This document shows positions 13,336-24,716 of a stretch of DNA of 64,000 nt, piece after piece; position 1 is the stretch's first letter, and every line of letters starts with the position of its first letter. The notes beneath the pieces were generated by a model. That model was not told where the DNA came from, ran no database searches, and worked only from the letters and a program-made list of their open reading frames with translations. This stretch comes from Istiophorus platypterus. Its lineage: Eukaryota; Chordata; Actinopteri; Istiophoriformes; Istiophoridae. Made by a program: the position numbers and the translations under genes. Location of the stretch: NCBI GenBank assembly GCA_016859345.1, contig CM029134.1, forward strand, positions 12,348,060-12,412,059, written 5' to 3'.

Positions 13336-16094
13336 TATATATGTGTGTGTATATATGTATATATATGTGTGTGTGTGTGTATATGTATGTGTATATATGT
13401 ATATATATGTATATATATGTATATATATATATGTGTATATGTGTGTGTATATATGTGTATATATGTGTGTACAGTTTAATGTATGTTTAATGTATAAAGT
13501 CTTCTGTTTCTTCCTGTGTATATGCTTGGAACAAACATTTTTTTCTGGTTTTACCACAAGACTGCAGCATAGCAGCCTTCCTGAACCGGAGAGTTTCCAT
13601 CCCTCTAAAAAGAGTTCACCACTTCACGAATACAATCAGGACACTGCCGAGATTTACAAGGTAATATTCTTTATTTTTAAATCATCATTCACATACTAAC
13701 CAGACAACTATAAGTGCCTTTGGCGCTATACCTGTATATAAGTGTCAAGTGACACTTTATTTTACAGGTCTGTAATTTCCAAGGAAGTGTCTTTGAAAGA
13801 GCTGTGTGATTCGGTGCAAATAATAAGGAAAAAGTCTTTTAGTCAGTGCACAGTAGGCCAGCTGAACATGACTAAATGTGAAACCTACAGGGAAGCATGC
13901 AATTCAGCACATATGGAGAATACATTTTTCAATAATAAATGAATGACTAAATACATTTTTGGGTTTATTTAGAAATGTTCCTATTTTCTCTATAATCAAT
14001 ACCAGAATAGATCATTCAAATTCTTTCCAGGAAAATTCCAAGGAAATGATTAGGAAATTAAGGACCTGTAAAATAAGGTGTTTACACATTTGCATCAGAA
14101 TTCAAAGCATGACTTTTTCCTCAGTATTGGTCTTTACTAGGGAAATTTGCTACAATTTTCAGTTTTGACTTACAGTTACATACAGTTGCATACATCTTTG
14201 TCCATGTTGCGTTAATGTTGAGCCTTTAACTGCTATCTTTTGTGTTTGACGCAGGAATATGGAAAAGAAAACCAGGACATTAACTTCTTACAATGGTCAG
14301 ACATCTGTCCAACACAGCAAAAAGACAAGAGAGACACTGAACTTACCCAAATGTCGGTGGAGAAAATGGGACATGTTACCAAAGATCCCAATAAAGTCTC
14401 AGGACCATATAAGACCAAATCAACAGAGTGTCGCCCAGGGAATCCAGAAGTCAAACCAAACACTTCCAGTGCAACCGATGAAATTAACACAACCAATGAT
14501 TCAGACAGAGCTGTCAGGGCAGAAATGAAAAACGTCAGCAGTCAAACAGATGAGAGATTGTATCCTCGCAGTGCTCCAACAGCATCTCAACTCCACTCTG
14601 CTTACACACAGACTGAGGAAGAGGAGGAAGCAGATGAAGAAGAGATGGTAGATTCCCCTTCCATCTCCCCTGTCCCTGTGTCTGAGGGGGCAAAGTCAAG
14701 AGACCAAATGGTGTTTTCAGGTTCCTTCCCCATCCCAGCTGACCCAGCCCGCCTGGCTGAAAGAATCCGACGTAATAGGACGCAGCTGTCAGCTGCCTTT
14801 GACGACACAGAGTATGAACCTTATGGGCTGCCGGAAGTCGTCATGAAAGGTAATGTTGTTTGCTGGAAAACTAACGGTCTAAAATGTCAGGGTTAAGTTA
14901 TTTTGGATTTGTGTACTATTGCAGAAGCGCACAATCAGTACAAAACCCTTTTCTATTGGTGGTCCTATTTTTTCCCATTTTCAGTGAAAAGAGGCTACAT
15001 ACCTACAGTCTACATCCTCCGTTGGCTAACCATGCTTAAATCAATTAAGCAAATATACTCACATTTTGGGAAAGACACTTGTTTACTATCAGACCCACAA
15101 TAAGATTAAAAGATCATATCTTTGCATCCAGTCTTGAGTCGGGCTCAAGGGCCGGGAGACTACTCGTCTAACTTTATCAAAAGTGGAAAAACATGCCTCA
15201 CAACAACTCCAAAGTTATATGAGGACACTTTGGAAAAAATAAGACACATACAGTGGGATCCAAGAGTCTGAGACCACTTTGCCAATCTCAGACTTTTGGA
15301 TCCTACTGTATTTGTCTTTATTTTTTCCAAAGTGTCCTCATATAACTTTGGATTTGTTGTGAGACATGTTTTTCCACTTTTGATAAAGTTTACCAGGATT
15401 TCCCCTGTCCCTCTAGTCTTAGTGATCCTTCCTCAGTACTGGATGCAAAGATATGATCTTTTTAATCTTATTGTGACTATAACAGTAAACAAGTGTCTTT
15501 TATTTAAAAATGTCAGCATATTTGCTTAATCACTAGTTTTAATGGGAGAGATGGGGATTTCCATCCTGACAAATAAAAGCAAAACACTAGAGGATTCATT
15601 ATGAACTTATTTGACAGTCACCAGTAATAAAAGTCCAAATTTCGGGAAAAAGTTAGTTGTTAAAATGAAAATAAACTATATGACATATTTATAGTTATGT
15701 TCCCATGAAGTGCTTGATGCTATCACCAACCTCAAAGTTCAAATTGTGCCCAGACAAAACAAAAATAAAAAACAAAAAATAAAAAAACCCAGAAAATCTT
15801 GTTTGTGACTTTATGACCCTGTAATGTAAAAAAAACAGAAGTTTCTATTGCTTGTGCTGTTTTCTCTCTGTGTCCTCTCTTTATTTATTTTTATGCTTTG
15901 ACACTCAAACTTTCATTTGCTATTCCTTAAGCCCTTTTATTCATTCCTCTGTCTCCCCCTTTTTCTGTCTTGCAGGTTTTGCTGACATCCCAAGTGGTCC
16001 CTCATGTCCCTACATTGTGAGAAGAGGTTTGTTAGGGACGGCTGTCGTACCCATCCCTCAAAAAGACGTGGGACAGGACGAGGAGACGGATTAA
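182..16094 (+). CDS. cenpf: Centromere protein F (CENP-F) homologue, 5'-partial, multi-exon
   Basis: CENP-F is a large coiled-coil protein of the nuclear matrix, outer kinetochore and G2 nuclear envelope. Exons: 182-246 (tentative), 887-1148, 3838-4031, 4760-4885, 4990-5118, 7040-7162, 8039-8174, 8831-10368, 11442-12305, 12659-13032, 13561-13660, 14255-14849, 15976-16094 (TAA). All joins keep phase; exons from 887 onward total 4,560 nt (1,519 residues plus stop). Identification rests on two regions that match human CENP-F as I remember it: the early block with CQRQNAES and ELQQARTLHN (human CQRQNAES, ELQQAKNMHN), and the C-terminal motif EYEPYGLPEVV..GFADIPSG (human EFEPEGLPEVV..GFADIPTG). 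Most of the protein is predicted coiled coil rich in E, K, Q and R. Oddities: far shorter than the human protein of about 3,100 residues, and it stops about 20 residues after the GFADIPSG motif, with no CAAX box. The N-terminus is outside the window. Confidence 0.88.
887..1148 (+). CDS. cenpf: cenpf exon, Ser/Pro-rich linker
   Basis: The exon lies between a pyrimidine-tract acceptor (ctacttttag) and the donor gtgagt. It encodes 87 residues plus one base, rich in Ser, Pro and Gln, and includes FPWERDDSRPAGRRQSPSSP. This parallels the human CENP-F stretch with FSWQQEKTPS, so it is the non-coiled linker between the first and second coiled-coil segments. The following intron of 2.7 kb contains a dispersed repeat. 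Confidence 0.75.
1385..1712. repeat. Dispersed fish repeat, copy 1
   Basis: Intronic sequence with the family features aatgccaaacatt, atggttccag and ending gttacagcccta. A related copy is at about 52755-52985. I recognise the pattern from other teleost genomes but cannot name its class. Confidence 0.6.
3838..4031 (+). CDS. cenpf: cenpf exon, start of second coiled coil
   Basis: The acceptor is cacaccag and the donor gtaata. The reading frame begins with two bases that complete the codon split from the exon at 887-1148. It encodes 64 residues plus two bases, including RRHVNGLEEEVSAKAGMLKS and SLQRARDEL, which parallels the human KVLNKCRDEL segment. The pattern is a heptad coiled coil. The exon ends in phase 0. 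Confidence 0.85.
4760..7162 (+). CDS. cenpf: cenpf exons, best-conserved coiled-coil block
   Basis: Three phase-0 exons (4760-4885, 4990-5118, 7040-7162) encode 42, 43 and 41 residues in sequence. The protein contains ELKCQRQNAESSRLQHQQRI, LNQELQQARTLHN and LSLQKQALDKELDSLKEKF. These line up without gaps with human CENP-F LSCQRQNAESARCSLEQKI, LTQELQQAKNMHN and LTSVKQQLENNLEEFKQKL. This is the strongest N-terminal evidence for the identity of the gene. The intron from 5119 to 7039 holds no exon that I can support. Confidence 0.88.
8831..10368 (+). CDS. cenpf: cenpf large coiled-coil exon (512 codons)
   Basis: This is the largest exon of the gene in the window. The acceptor is ttaactccag; the first two bases complete a Glu codon from the exon 8039-8174. 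It begins with a Pro/Gln-rich stretch and a polar, low-complexity part (about residues 1-170). A long run follows that is dominated by E, K, R, Q and A (about residues 180-380), typical of a continuous coiled coil. A second polar linker and a short terminal coiled coil close it. It holds the place of the giant central exons of mammalian CENPF but is several times shorter. Confidence 0.85.
11442..12305 (+). CDS. cenpf: cenpf second large exon (288 codons)
   Basis: An uninterrupted 864-nt open exon lies between ctttctttcag and CAG|gtagtg, phase 0 on both sides. A coiled-coil start (about residues 1-60) is followed by an acidic, Ser/Thr-rich linker. Two more short coiled coils come next, one with LLALQQENQLLKQRIKGL and one at the end with HINHLEQQ. 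I cannot assign separate binding sites within it. Confidence 0.85.
13121..13472. repeat. TA/TG microsatellite, about 350 bp
   Basis: Almost pure alternation of TA and TG, in the cenpf intron 13033-13560, ending 88 bp before the next exon. Alternating purine-pyrimidine of this length can adopt non-B forms. Confidence 0.97.
14255..16094 (+). CDS. cenpf: cenpf C-terminal exons with the CENP-F tail motif
   Basis: Exon 14255-14849 (595 nt) encodes a polar tail with an acidic run and DPARLAERIRRNRTQLSAAF, then EYEPYGLPEVVMK. Exon 15976-16094 completes the split Gly codon and encodes GFADIPSGPSCPYIVRRGLL before TAA at 16092-16094. The joined motif is the signature shared with the mammalian CENP-F C-terminus. 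In the human protein, as I recall it, more than 100 residues follow and end in a CAAX farnesylation box. Here only about 20 residues follow, ending DEETD. A donor-like AAAAG|gtaacc at 16108 and an acceptor tgtacag near 17197 suggest a 3'UTR intron. Confidence 0.88.
15070..15500. repeat. Long imperfect palindrome (about 200-nt arms)
   Basis: The left arm (aagacacttgtttact ... atcaaaagtggaaaaaca ... gttatatgaggacactttgg ... acagtgggatccaa) is repeated inverted on the right (ttggatcctactgt ... ccaaagtgtcctcatataac ... tgtttttccacttttgat ... agtaaacaagtgtctttt). The inner 60 bases have TACAGT ends like a Tc1/mariner terminus. It lies in the last coding intron of cenpf. Confidence 0.85.
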
Positions 16095-16196
16095 AACACA
16101 GCAAAAGGTAACCTCCAGATGCTTCCAGTTGCCTAAACACTAAGAAAATTGCTGCCAATTATCTAAAGAAATTCCTCATATATTTGAAAAGATCAA

Positions 16197-16263
16197 ATAA
16201 TAATAGTAATAATAATTATTATTATTATTGTCATTATCATCATCATCATCATTATTATTATAT
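16197..16263. repeat. AAT/ATC trinucleotide microsatellite
   Basis: A run of AAT, ATT and ATC triplets in the probable 3'UTR intron of cenpf. Confidence 0.9.
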
Positions 16264-17196
16264 TTAGACTAAAAAATTTGATACTTGATACTGATAACAA
16301 AAAGATAAAAGATGGTTTTACAGCTTGTTATGTCTAGTTTACTGCCATACCCTCTTTATCAGTGATAATATCAAGGTTCTATATGGCAATAAGGATATTG
16401 ATGGCCAGTTTTAATTTTTAGCCTAGGACACTTTAGGATGGTCCCAGAAATTCATAAAGCCTTAATTATACATTATTTTCATATATCTCAGCTGGCTTTG
16501 GTGGAAAATCCTCTAGTTCACCTGTTACATAAATTGATGGTTTCTTGCCTCTTGTGGAGTGATGTAACTTACTAAATGGATAAGGCTGTGGATATTCTGT
16601 GTTTTTGTTATTGTCGACAAATCATATAAAAAGATCAAAACCAACAGTGTGTAAGTTTGCCTCTCTGTACATTCAGCCAGTTTGTGACACATAGTCTTAA
16701 GCTCATGTATTCCTATGTAAATCTTAAAAAAAAAAAGTCACAGTTAAGGTTTCAGTTTTGAAAAGATTTAAAAAAGATTTCAATTTTTGTTGGGACTATT
16801 ATCAACTACAGATTTTAGGCAGTGGTGAGTATTTACATTATCAGGATTGGTATTAATGGGATCAACTTAAAAAAACTACAGTGCCCATTAGACTTAGACA
16901 TTATATGCAGCCCTAGTGCCCATATTCATCATAATCAAGGAACCTCAAAAAGTGAAGGACGTGGCTCACTGATACTTGTGTAATTTTGGTCTGTAATAGA
17001 ATTTGTATACTCTGCGGAAAATTAAGAATATCCTCACAATTATTCATGGAAATATAGTCACAATTTCTTGGAAACAATTTAAATTCTTGTAAATTATTAT
17101 TTGTAGATCATTTCCTTTTTTTATGTGATTAGGTTAAGATTTTGACCTTATCCAAGACTAAAAGATAATCTTACTTTTTCATGCTGGTTGTGTACA

Positions 17197-19578
17197 GGTC
17201 TGGTGGAACTGAACTTAACTGAACTGATAATCAACCTCAGTGATGGATGACAAGAGCTCTACAGGGACACTCTAGGCACCAGCAACCTGAAGCACTTCAG
17301 ACCTTCCAACCAACACAGGACCAGTTTGAAAACATTGCTGTCACCCATGGACTTATACACACATGTGTGCAGGTAACCGATCCTGCACTGGCAAAATAAA
17401 CACCTCCACCGTGGCTCTAAATGGTCACTTTATCCTCTAATTGCTGTGTGGAGACTTTGCTGTCCATCACAATGCAGTGACTTTACACCCACCTGTATAT
17501 TTAGGTGCAGGAGTGGTGATTTAGTGATGTTTGTTGATGTGATTGAAGTTAACAACCACTTTTCCACAGAGACTGTTTAGTTTTTAGTAACTCAGAATTA
17601 ACTTATGGGTCCAGCCTCGGCCTACTTTGAACGAAACAGTGCCTAGTTGACACTTTTCTAAACAAGCACTTGTCAGGATAAGTTTGATATGTTTTCCGAA
17701 AGGATGAAGCCAAGAACGGCCCGTTGTTAAATGTGATTTATATTTTTTTCATTTTATTTTTGAGGTGGCTTATTTATGGACACTTGAATGTGTTTTAGTA
17801 GAGGAAGAGTGTTTACAAAGAATTTTGTGAAACCATAGTGAAATTGCGTGTGAGACGTCAGCTGTGAATCTGAATGTGTGTCCTCATCTTGCAGTTACTG
17901 TGTGTGTGTGTGTGTGTGCGCAGAGACGTGCGTCTCTGTGCGTGTGTCTGTGCGTGTGTGCGCGCGTTTATGTGCATGTGTGTATGGGAACAGAGGGCTG
18001 AGCACATGTCTATGACTCAGTCTAACTTTCATTGGTTTCCGCTCCATGTATGGTGATAGACACTGCGCTCCCTCTCTCCTCCCTCAGCTGCTTTGCTTCT
18101 CTGTTTTACACTAATGAGCAGTCATTAGTCAGTAATTTGATGATGTACTTACCAGCAAATAAACGTGTATTTATTGTGTTAGCAGATACATTCAGCAGGT
18201 TTCTTATATTTGATCAGATGTAAGTTATTTGATTGACCCTTTTTGATTGATTTTTGTTTCTTGCACATTTGTTACTGTGCCATGGACAACAGTAGCCCAC
18301 ATGTATGTACACTGTAGATTTTGGAGATGAATTTTGATTTCATGTACAGTTTGTGTTATGCCCTATACCAGAGGATCATCACCACTTTGCTTGCTTACAA
18401 GACAGGTTAGTAAAAGGTAGGTTCACATTGTCCCAGGTTCTAGTCTTAAAACTCACATGCCCGTAGGTACATTGGAAGGGCTACAGGTTGTTGTAATTGT
18501 TTCTCCTGTCTCCTGGCTGCAAAGAGATCCCTCTCTAAAGCAGTTTCAGTGTAAGAGATGGGGGGAAAAAATCTGCAGTCTTCGTTCTGTATAGAAATAC
18601 AACCTAAAGTTTAATAGAAGCTAATATGAAATTACAACAGTCTAAGTTAAGGCCTGGTCTCAGCAGAAAGTTTTACAGTGAAATTAATTTGCATTTCTCA
18701 GAGAAACATTTTGACTGGAAGTCTGGTGATGCAGTAACAATACTGGCAGGGCTAATTGGAAATGGTTATTGCCGGTTAGTCACAACAGCTTCTGGAGATT
18801 GTCTCAACTTTTTTGTCTGGTGTTTTTTTCCTTCCTCCTGACATTTTGTTCACCATTGGACTGTACAACATTTGCTCTTAATGATTCTCTGGGCAGTGTA
18901 TACTTGCTGAGGTCTGGTTGGGGTATAACAAACGAATAAACAGAAAGAGGGAATTTTATTCTATGAACTTTAAAATTGGAGGATACCTGCTTTTTTTGTC
19001 TAATTTAAACACCTGAAGCCTTATATCAGCTTCAGAAATGGGATTGGTGAGTTTTCCTTCCTTTAATTACATTGTCACTGCTTGAAGAAAGGTTCTCTTG
19101 CAGCCATTATGGACAAGGGGAACAATTAAAACAACCATTTCTTCTTTTAATTCAAATATTAGCATGTAGGCATTGTTTTAAGGAGTACTTGAAAAAATGT
19201 GAACCTATCCTTTAAAACCCTTTTGTGCTGTCAATCAGTGATATTTCAGATTCTTTAAAATGAAGTATTGTAGACCTGTTTTATGTTTACACTTTATATA
19301 GAGGGAGACTTCCTTGTTCCTTCTTGCTCTTGGCTTGTTAACTTTTCAGAACAGAGTGGACTGTTCAAGCCATGACTTGATGCCATCACCATTCATTTGC
19401 CATCTTGTCATCCTCACCCACACACAAACATGGACACACTTCCTGTCATTTTATGCTGCCTTCGTATCTCCGGGATCTTTAGATTTGGGCAGTGTGGTGG
19501 GACGGTGGGAACCTTGTTGCCTTTTTTCAGACACTTTCATGTGAATGTATCTGTGTTGTGTTTGCAGCTAGAATAAAA
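17197..19578 (+). other. Probable cenpf 3'UTR and downstream flank
   Basis: After the putative acceptor at about 17197 the sequence has no long open frame. An AATAAA at 17395-17400 is the first good polyadenylation signal. Another AATAAA lies near 19571, followed by a T-rich stretch. Which one is used cannot be decided from sequence. A TG-rich microsatellite lies at about 17898-17980. I see no protein-coding exon here. Confidence 0.4.
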
Positions 19579-20104
19579 GGCTTGCTCTTAATTTAACTGT
19601 TGTCTCTCTTATAGATCCATTTATTTTTGAGTGCTCAAAGGCACTTAAGGTCAGGCTGTGTTCTTTGCATTTTTTGTTGTCATGGCAGGACTGTTAGGTC
19701 CACTCTATGTTTTGTACAAGGAGGTTTTGTTTTTGGTTTTTAACTGCTCATGTACAATTAAGCCTAATTGAGTGCCATGGTCCAACGATGAGAACCTCAA
19801 AGTGTTTAAGTGGAATATCTTGGTTAAATCACACAAGTATTTCCGCAATTATCAAAGTCCTCTCCCTTTCCCTCTTGGTTACGAACACATTGTCGAAGGT
19901 GCCGAAATCTTGCAAGGAGCAGATTCGGGTCAAAGAATTAAGAGTGAATGAAGGAGTTAGGCTTTCCAACTTTAGAGCCTGTTTTATGTCATGATGCAAT
20001 TCCTCCTCAAGAGTAAGAAAAACTGGTCGGATCATAACTTTGACTTTGAAGAAACAAGTGTCTGTTTTTACTTCCCAAAAGGACAGAAGTTGTATAGGCA
20101 AAGG

Positions 20105-20382
20105 ATTTAGAGAGCAACTCCCCCCCCCACGTCCAGCTCAGGAAACCCCAGGCCCTCTGCTCTTCCTCTACAGTGAAGGCACTTAATCATACTCGCCGCG
20201 CTGCATTGGACTTAACACGCACTAATGCCTTGGCCTCGTCCCTTTCTCCTCCTCCTCCGCCGCTGCCTCTTCCTCCTCCTCCTCCGATCTCTCCTCTGTC
20301 AGAGTGATGTAGGGTCACGAGAATGGGGAGACACCTTCCAAGGCGAAAACACACATGCGCTATAACCACACACATACACACA

Positions 20383-20429
<47 letters not shown>

Positions 20430-20521
20430 CACACAGCCCCTCACTGAGTGCTGAATGGTGAGAGAACAGTACATGCTGCATTAGGTGAACTTGGAAAGCA
20501 ACACTTCTCCAAACTAAAGGT
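20105..20521 (+). promoter_or_regulatory. Candidate kcnk4 promoter and non-coding first exon
   Basis: The segment 20190-20300 is richer in C, G and CpG than its surroundings (CCT and CCG triplets). A 60-nt CA repeat follows. A purine-rich tract then ends in aaactaaag followed by the consensus donor gtaaga. A non-coding first exon spliced to 23718-23884 would explain the arrangement. There is no direct evidence of transcription. Confidence 0.3.
20367..20428. repeat. CA microsatellite
   Basis: A CA run interrupted twice by T. It lies inside the candidate kcnk4 promoter segment. Confidence 0.95.
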
Positions 20522-20929
20522 AAGACATGAAAAATTAATATCTTTTTAACATCAGACTGATCGTGTCTATTTTCACTTTTATGAGTTGTTTGGGGGTTTT
20601 GTTGTTTGTTTTTTAAAACATACATCCTAATTGTTTTTAGATTTAGTTTTCATGTGTGGCTGTCAGGCCTTATCTCAAATTACTCTTTTTTTTTCTTTTT
20701 AATTAAAGGTTACCAAGTATAGTAGCAGACTGTCACTGACTTGAAAAGAGATGATCAATCCACTGCTCTAACATTCCTGCCTGTATAACTTTTCTCAACC
20801 CTCACACTACAGATATCAGTCATTTAAATGCAAATGTTAAAATGCATGGATCTGTGTACCTGTGGGTGCATTTTATAAGTATTTCATTGGAAGTATTAAA
20901 CCCGAAGGGACAAGTGCCTCACAAGTAAC

Positions 20930-21470
20930 TCTAGCCCAATTGGCCAGATGGTGGCGCTGTAATTAAGGCCCAGAAAGCACTTTTGGAAAGGCCGAACCCT
21001 TCAGGCTTTGAGTCCGCTTGACTTAAAATTTGACACACAACTCCAGATCAATGTGCTCTACAGGAAAAAAAAGCTTCTCGGACCATAAAAGTCCACCATG
21101 ATGGAGAGTAATTTAACTTGTTGGGATTTTGAACCTGTCAACACCAAATTTGGTAAACAGCATTGTACAACTGAGCTACACAATTCTGTTGTAAATGGGG
21201 AAGACTGGTCCAAAAACATCAATCAAAAAAAATGTCGTGTGGTCTTAGCAGGAAATTGGCCATAACTCAATAATGATTTGTCCAATCGTCATAAATCTTG
21301 CAAGATGTTTTCAGTCTGCGTTTGAGAATAGGCCAACCAAAAAATGTTGAGCTTGATCCTAAGGGGAGGGGGGCATGAATACCAAGAGAATGTATCTCAA
21401 AGCCTGTTTGACAGGAAAAAAGCCTCTTTGACCAAAAATGCATGATGGATTTTTTTTTTTTTGTTGTTGT
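20930..21470. repeat. Dispersed fish repeat, unnamed
   Basis: It contains phrases such as ttttgaacctgtcaacacc, aaatttggtaaacagcat and ggccataactcaataatg, which I associate with an abundant percomorph repeat. There is no coding capacity and class and ends are uncertain. Confidence 0.45.
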
Positions 21471-23717
21471 TGCTAATTTGCATAATATGTAAACAGTAAT
21501 ATGGCATAGACTTATCAGTGAGGACATCTGGCACTGTGTCCAGATTGTACAACCAGAGAACCAGAATTGTAACCTGTGATCTTTTCTGACGTCAGTGTTG
21601 AGGTTCACTGAAAAAAAGGCAAATACTCTGGGGGGTAATTACATCTAAAGGAGCTTTATTTTCTCTCTTTAGTAGACACTGCATCCTTTGGCTGCCAAAG
21701 CCAGGAAAACAGTCACGTTCACAAACAGGCCTCTTTTTGTTAACTGGCATGCAGGAGGAACACAGCTCAATAAAATCCAGTAGTGTGAGCTTTAAACCTT
21801 TGTATTATGTTGACATTAACTCTTCTTCCTCATTGTTCCATGGCAGTAGGTGTTAATGTAATAAAAGTAATGCAGATCAACATTTTTTTTTCTTCAAATA
21901 TATGTATTTTTTCTTTTTCCCCTAAACATATTAAAACCATAAATGTTATATAAAAATATTGAAGCTTGACCCTTACCTTTACACCAAACTACAGAAATGA
22001 CCAAGCATTTTTATTATGTCAAACAAGGAGTTTTATTTGCCACATTAGCAAAGCTTCAACAAATATACATATATCTTTTGTTTACCAAAAAGTTCTTCAC
22101 AGGCAAGGAACCAACATGTTATCCTATATAATCATGTTACATATGGATGGTTAGTGGTTAAAGCTCCATGTCAGGCCTCTCATGAACTGTAGAACGCCAT
22201 TGCATTTAACAATGTTTAATCAATGGGATAAGAAATGACACATCCTTTCCTGTAGTTGACCCCGGACACAGGTCATCAGTTGAAAAAAGAAAAGTTTATA
22301 TGCAAAAAGGCAGTTTTTTGGGATGATAAAACATGTTTAAATGTCAAAAATTACAAAAATGCCAGTTGCCTGTTTCCTCTCCCTCATAAAAAAAAAATTT
22401 GTGGTGAAAATATTAATTTCAGAAGTTTAGCTGCTGGACACACGTTGTTGCCTGCTTCATTATTAAATCTATTATAAGTGCATTTGCAGTAGAGTTCTCA
22501 TTTAACTCTCTGCAAGTTTCATATTGAGCCAAACTGCTGAACAACTGCTGAACTTGAACAATTGCTCCAAACTAATTGTGATGCCAAAAAAAAAATCACA
22601 CAGGTGTGTACATGTCTTCATTTCAAATCTAAGTGAACAAATGCAAACTTTCCTCCATCGTCAGAATAAAGGGGAAAACAAATTCTGCACACACAGTACA
22701 TCACCCTGCACAGTGAAGCTCAAACACCAAAGTAAAGTCACAATACATGAAGCACACTTTTGTTTGGAGGGGGACTTAAGGTTTGTTTTTTTGAGCTGTT
22801 GAAAGGGGCCACAAACAGAGCGCAAGGGTTTAGACTAGTTACAAATCACACTGCAAGGAATGTTTGCAGCTGTTGTAGTTTGTTTTTCTTGTCTCTGTCA
22901 TTAGTCTCAGTCTTTTCAGATTTGTCTCACACACCTTCCTTAAATGTAAAAGCTAAGAATAGCCCATGTACATCCTCTCTCAGCCTCGTGCTTCTTTTCA
23001 AACAGCTCGCCAAATGATTTATTGCCCCACCTGCTCCACTGTTTAACTTAAGATTAGATGTCAGCCTGTCAGCCAAAGCCCTGCACTTTCTAAGCCCCTC
23101 ACTCAAAATCTTAGGAAAATATCAAAATATGCCATCATAGGTTTAGACAGCGATAACTAATAATATCAGTCAGTGTTGAAGCCAGCGCCAGAGAGCGAGA
23201 TGGTCCACACAAACCAAAGCCAGCAGTCCATTAGCGCAGAATGCTAACAGTCGGCCAGACTCTGGGAAATCTCAGAACATTGTCAAGGTCCATGTGGAGA
23301 CGACCAGGGCCGACCGACCCAGAACAAGAAGCTCCTAAATCCCAGTCCTGTGTGTGTGTGTGTGTTTGTCTCAAAGGTAAACACACTTCAAAGAAAACAT
23401 TAGAAGCCAAATGAAGATAAGCGATAAACATGTTTTTGATTAATGTCAAGATGTATGTTTGGAGTTTTGGCAGCGTCTAATCGTTTGTGAGACCACTGGC
23501 AGGGCAGCCTGGTGTGTGTCAGTCCCTCCCTGGTTATTATGACGAAGTCCTAACAACTTGAACACTCATTTAATGCCACTCATGCCCTGCTTAAGCCGAG
23601 AGAAACGGGGAACTGTGTCAACTTAAAGCTGTTATCTCTAATACATGTGTACTTGACATACATGGGTTTCACCTGTGTGTTTTTAATGTAAAGTGATCTG
23701 TATTTTGTCTCTCTTAG

Positions 23718-23884
23718 GTCTTCAAAGGGCTTGAAGGAGAGAGAAATGGACTCCCCTCCAGGACACTGAAGACACGGGCGAACCACAGAGAGAGACCGAA
23801 GAGCGAAGAAAAATCTGAGATTTCTCCATCAACTGATTTATGGAGGTTTAACATGGGTTGAGCTCCTGACATCGGTGATTTAAG
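23718..23884 (+). other. Candidate kcnk4 5'UTR exon
   Basis: A strong acceptor (tgtctctcttag) and a donor (TTTAAG|gtactg) bracket 167 nt. The segment has only a short ATG-started open frame beginning at about 23746, which ends before the exon does. It lies 0.8 kb upstream of the kcnk4 start codon in the same orientation, so a 5'UTR exon with a small upstream open frame is the simplest reading. It is an inference from splice signals alone. Confidence 0.4.
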
Positions 23885-24716
23885 GTACTGTCTTTATCTT
23901 CTGGTCAGTAATAAAACATTCCTTATTACCAAAGCTGTTATAAAAAAACACTAAAAGTGAAGAACAGTTCTTTTAATACAACAATTCTGCATTTGGCTGT
24001 GATCACATTGGATGTACTTCTTACAAAACTGGAGCATTTTAGGATCCTTATGTCACTGCAACAGCTGCTGACACAGAATTGGTTAAGACTTGCGGCTTCA
24101 AAGTGTTTTCCACATGAAAAGACACTAATACAGCTATTATATTCCCTGTTTTATGCCAAAAAAAGGTGAGGTGAGTCAGGGAAAACTTAAATTTCCACTA
24201 TGTTCTTGTCTCTGTAACATCGGTTTAGTATCACTTCTACTCAGTTTGACTTTCTGGTTGTAAAATTCCCAGGTTTATGACTGGTTACTGTCGTACTGTG
24301 TAATAATTTAATGCTATGTGGTGGAGCCAAAGATGATTCCTAAAAGTTTCTATCTAACTAAAGTGCAATGGCATTATGAAGGACTCTCTTTATGTCTAGC
24401 ATGAATAGGATTAATGGTGGGTTGATTAAAGTGTTATTATATTACAGCATATCAGCTCTTAACTTGTACAATACTCTGGTTCTAGTTTGATGCACAGATG
24501 TATAAATAAAGGTAGTTAATATCAGGCAGCCTTCCAAGAGCACTTGTGTTGCCTGTTGACATTTTTCCATGGTCAAACATACAGTACATCTCTAAAGGAA
24601 CTTCCTGTTTATGACCAGCTGTGCCCCAGTGTATCCTGACTGAGAGCCTGACAAGATCCTGGCCTCTGAGCTCTGACCTCCGACCCTGGTGAGGTGGGGG
24701 GGTCGACGGGGAGAAA

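Larger units (their letters stand above)
19590..23717. other. Gap between cenpf and kcnk4 coding exons
   Basis: No supported coding exon. The region contains a CpG- and pyrimidine-rich segment with a CA repeat at about 20.1-20.5 kb (candidate kcnk4 promoter and first exon), a dispersed repeat at about 20.93-21.47 kb, and A/T-rich single-copy-looking DNA. The open frames here are short and show no recognisable protein. Confidence 0.5.

Noticed and set aside
13093..13699. Several overlapping open frames of 128-199 residues rich in Tyr, Ile, Val and Cys on both strands
   Set aside because: They are translations of the TA/TG microsatellite. Only the last part, 13561-13660, is a real cenpf exon.
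182..16094. Initial idea that the coiled-coil gene was CCDC88B, which lies near KCNK4 in human
   Set aside because: The C-terminal GLPEVV..GFADIPSG motif and the CQRQNAES block match CENP-F, not the Hook/Girdin family.
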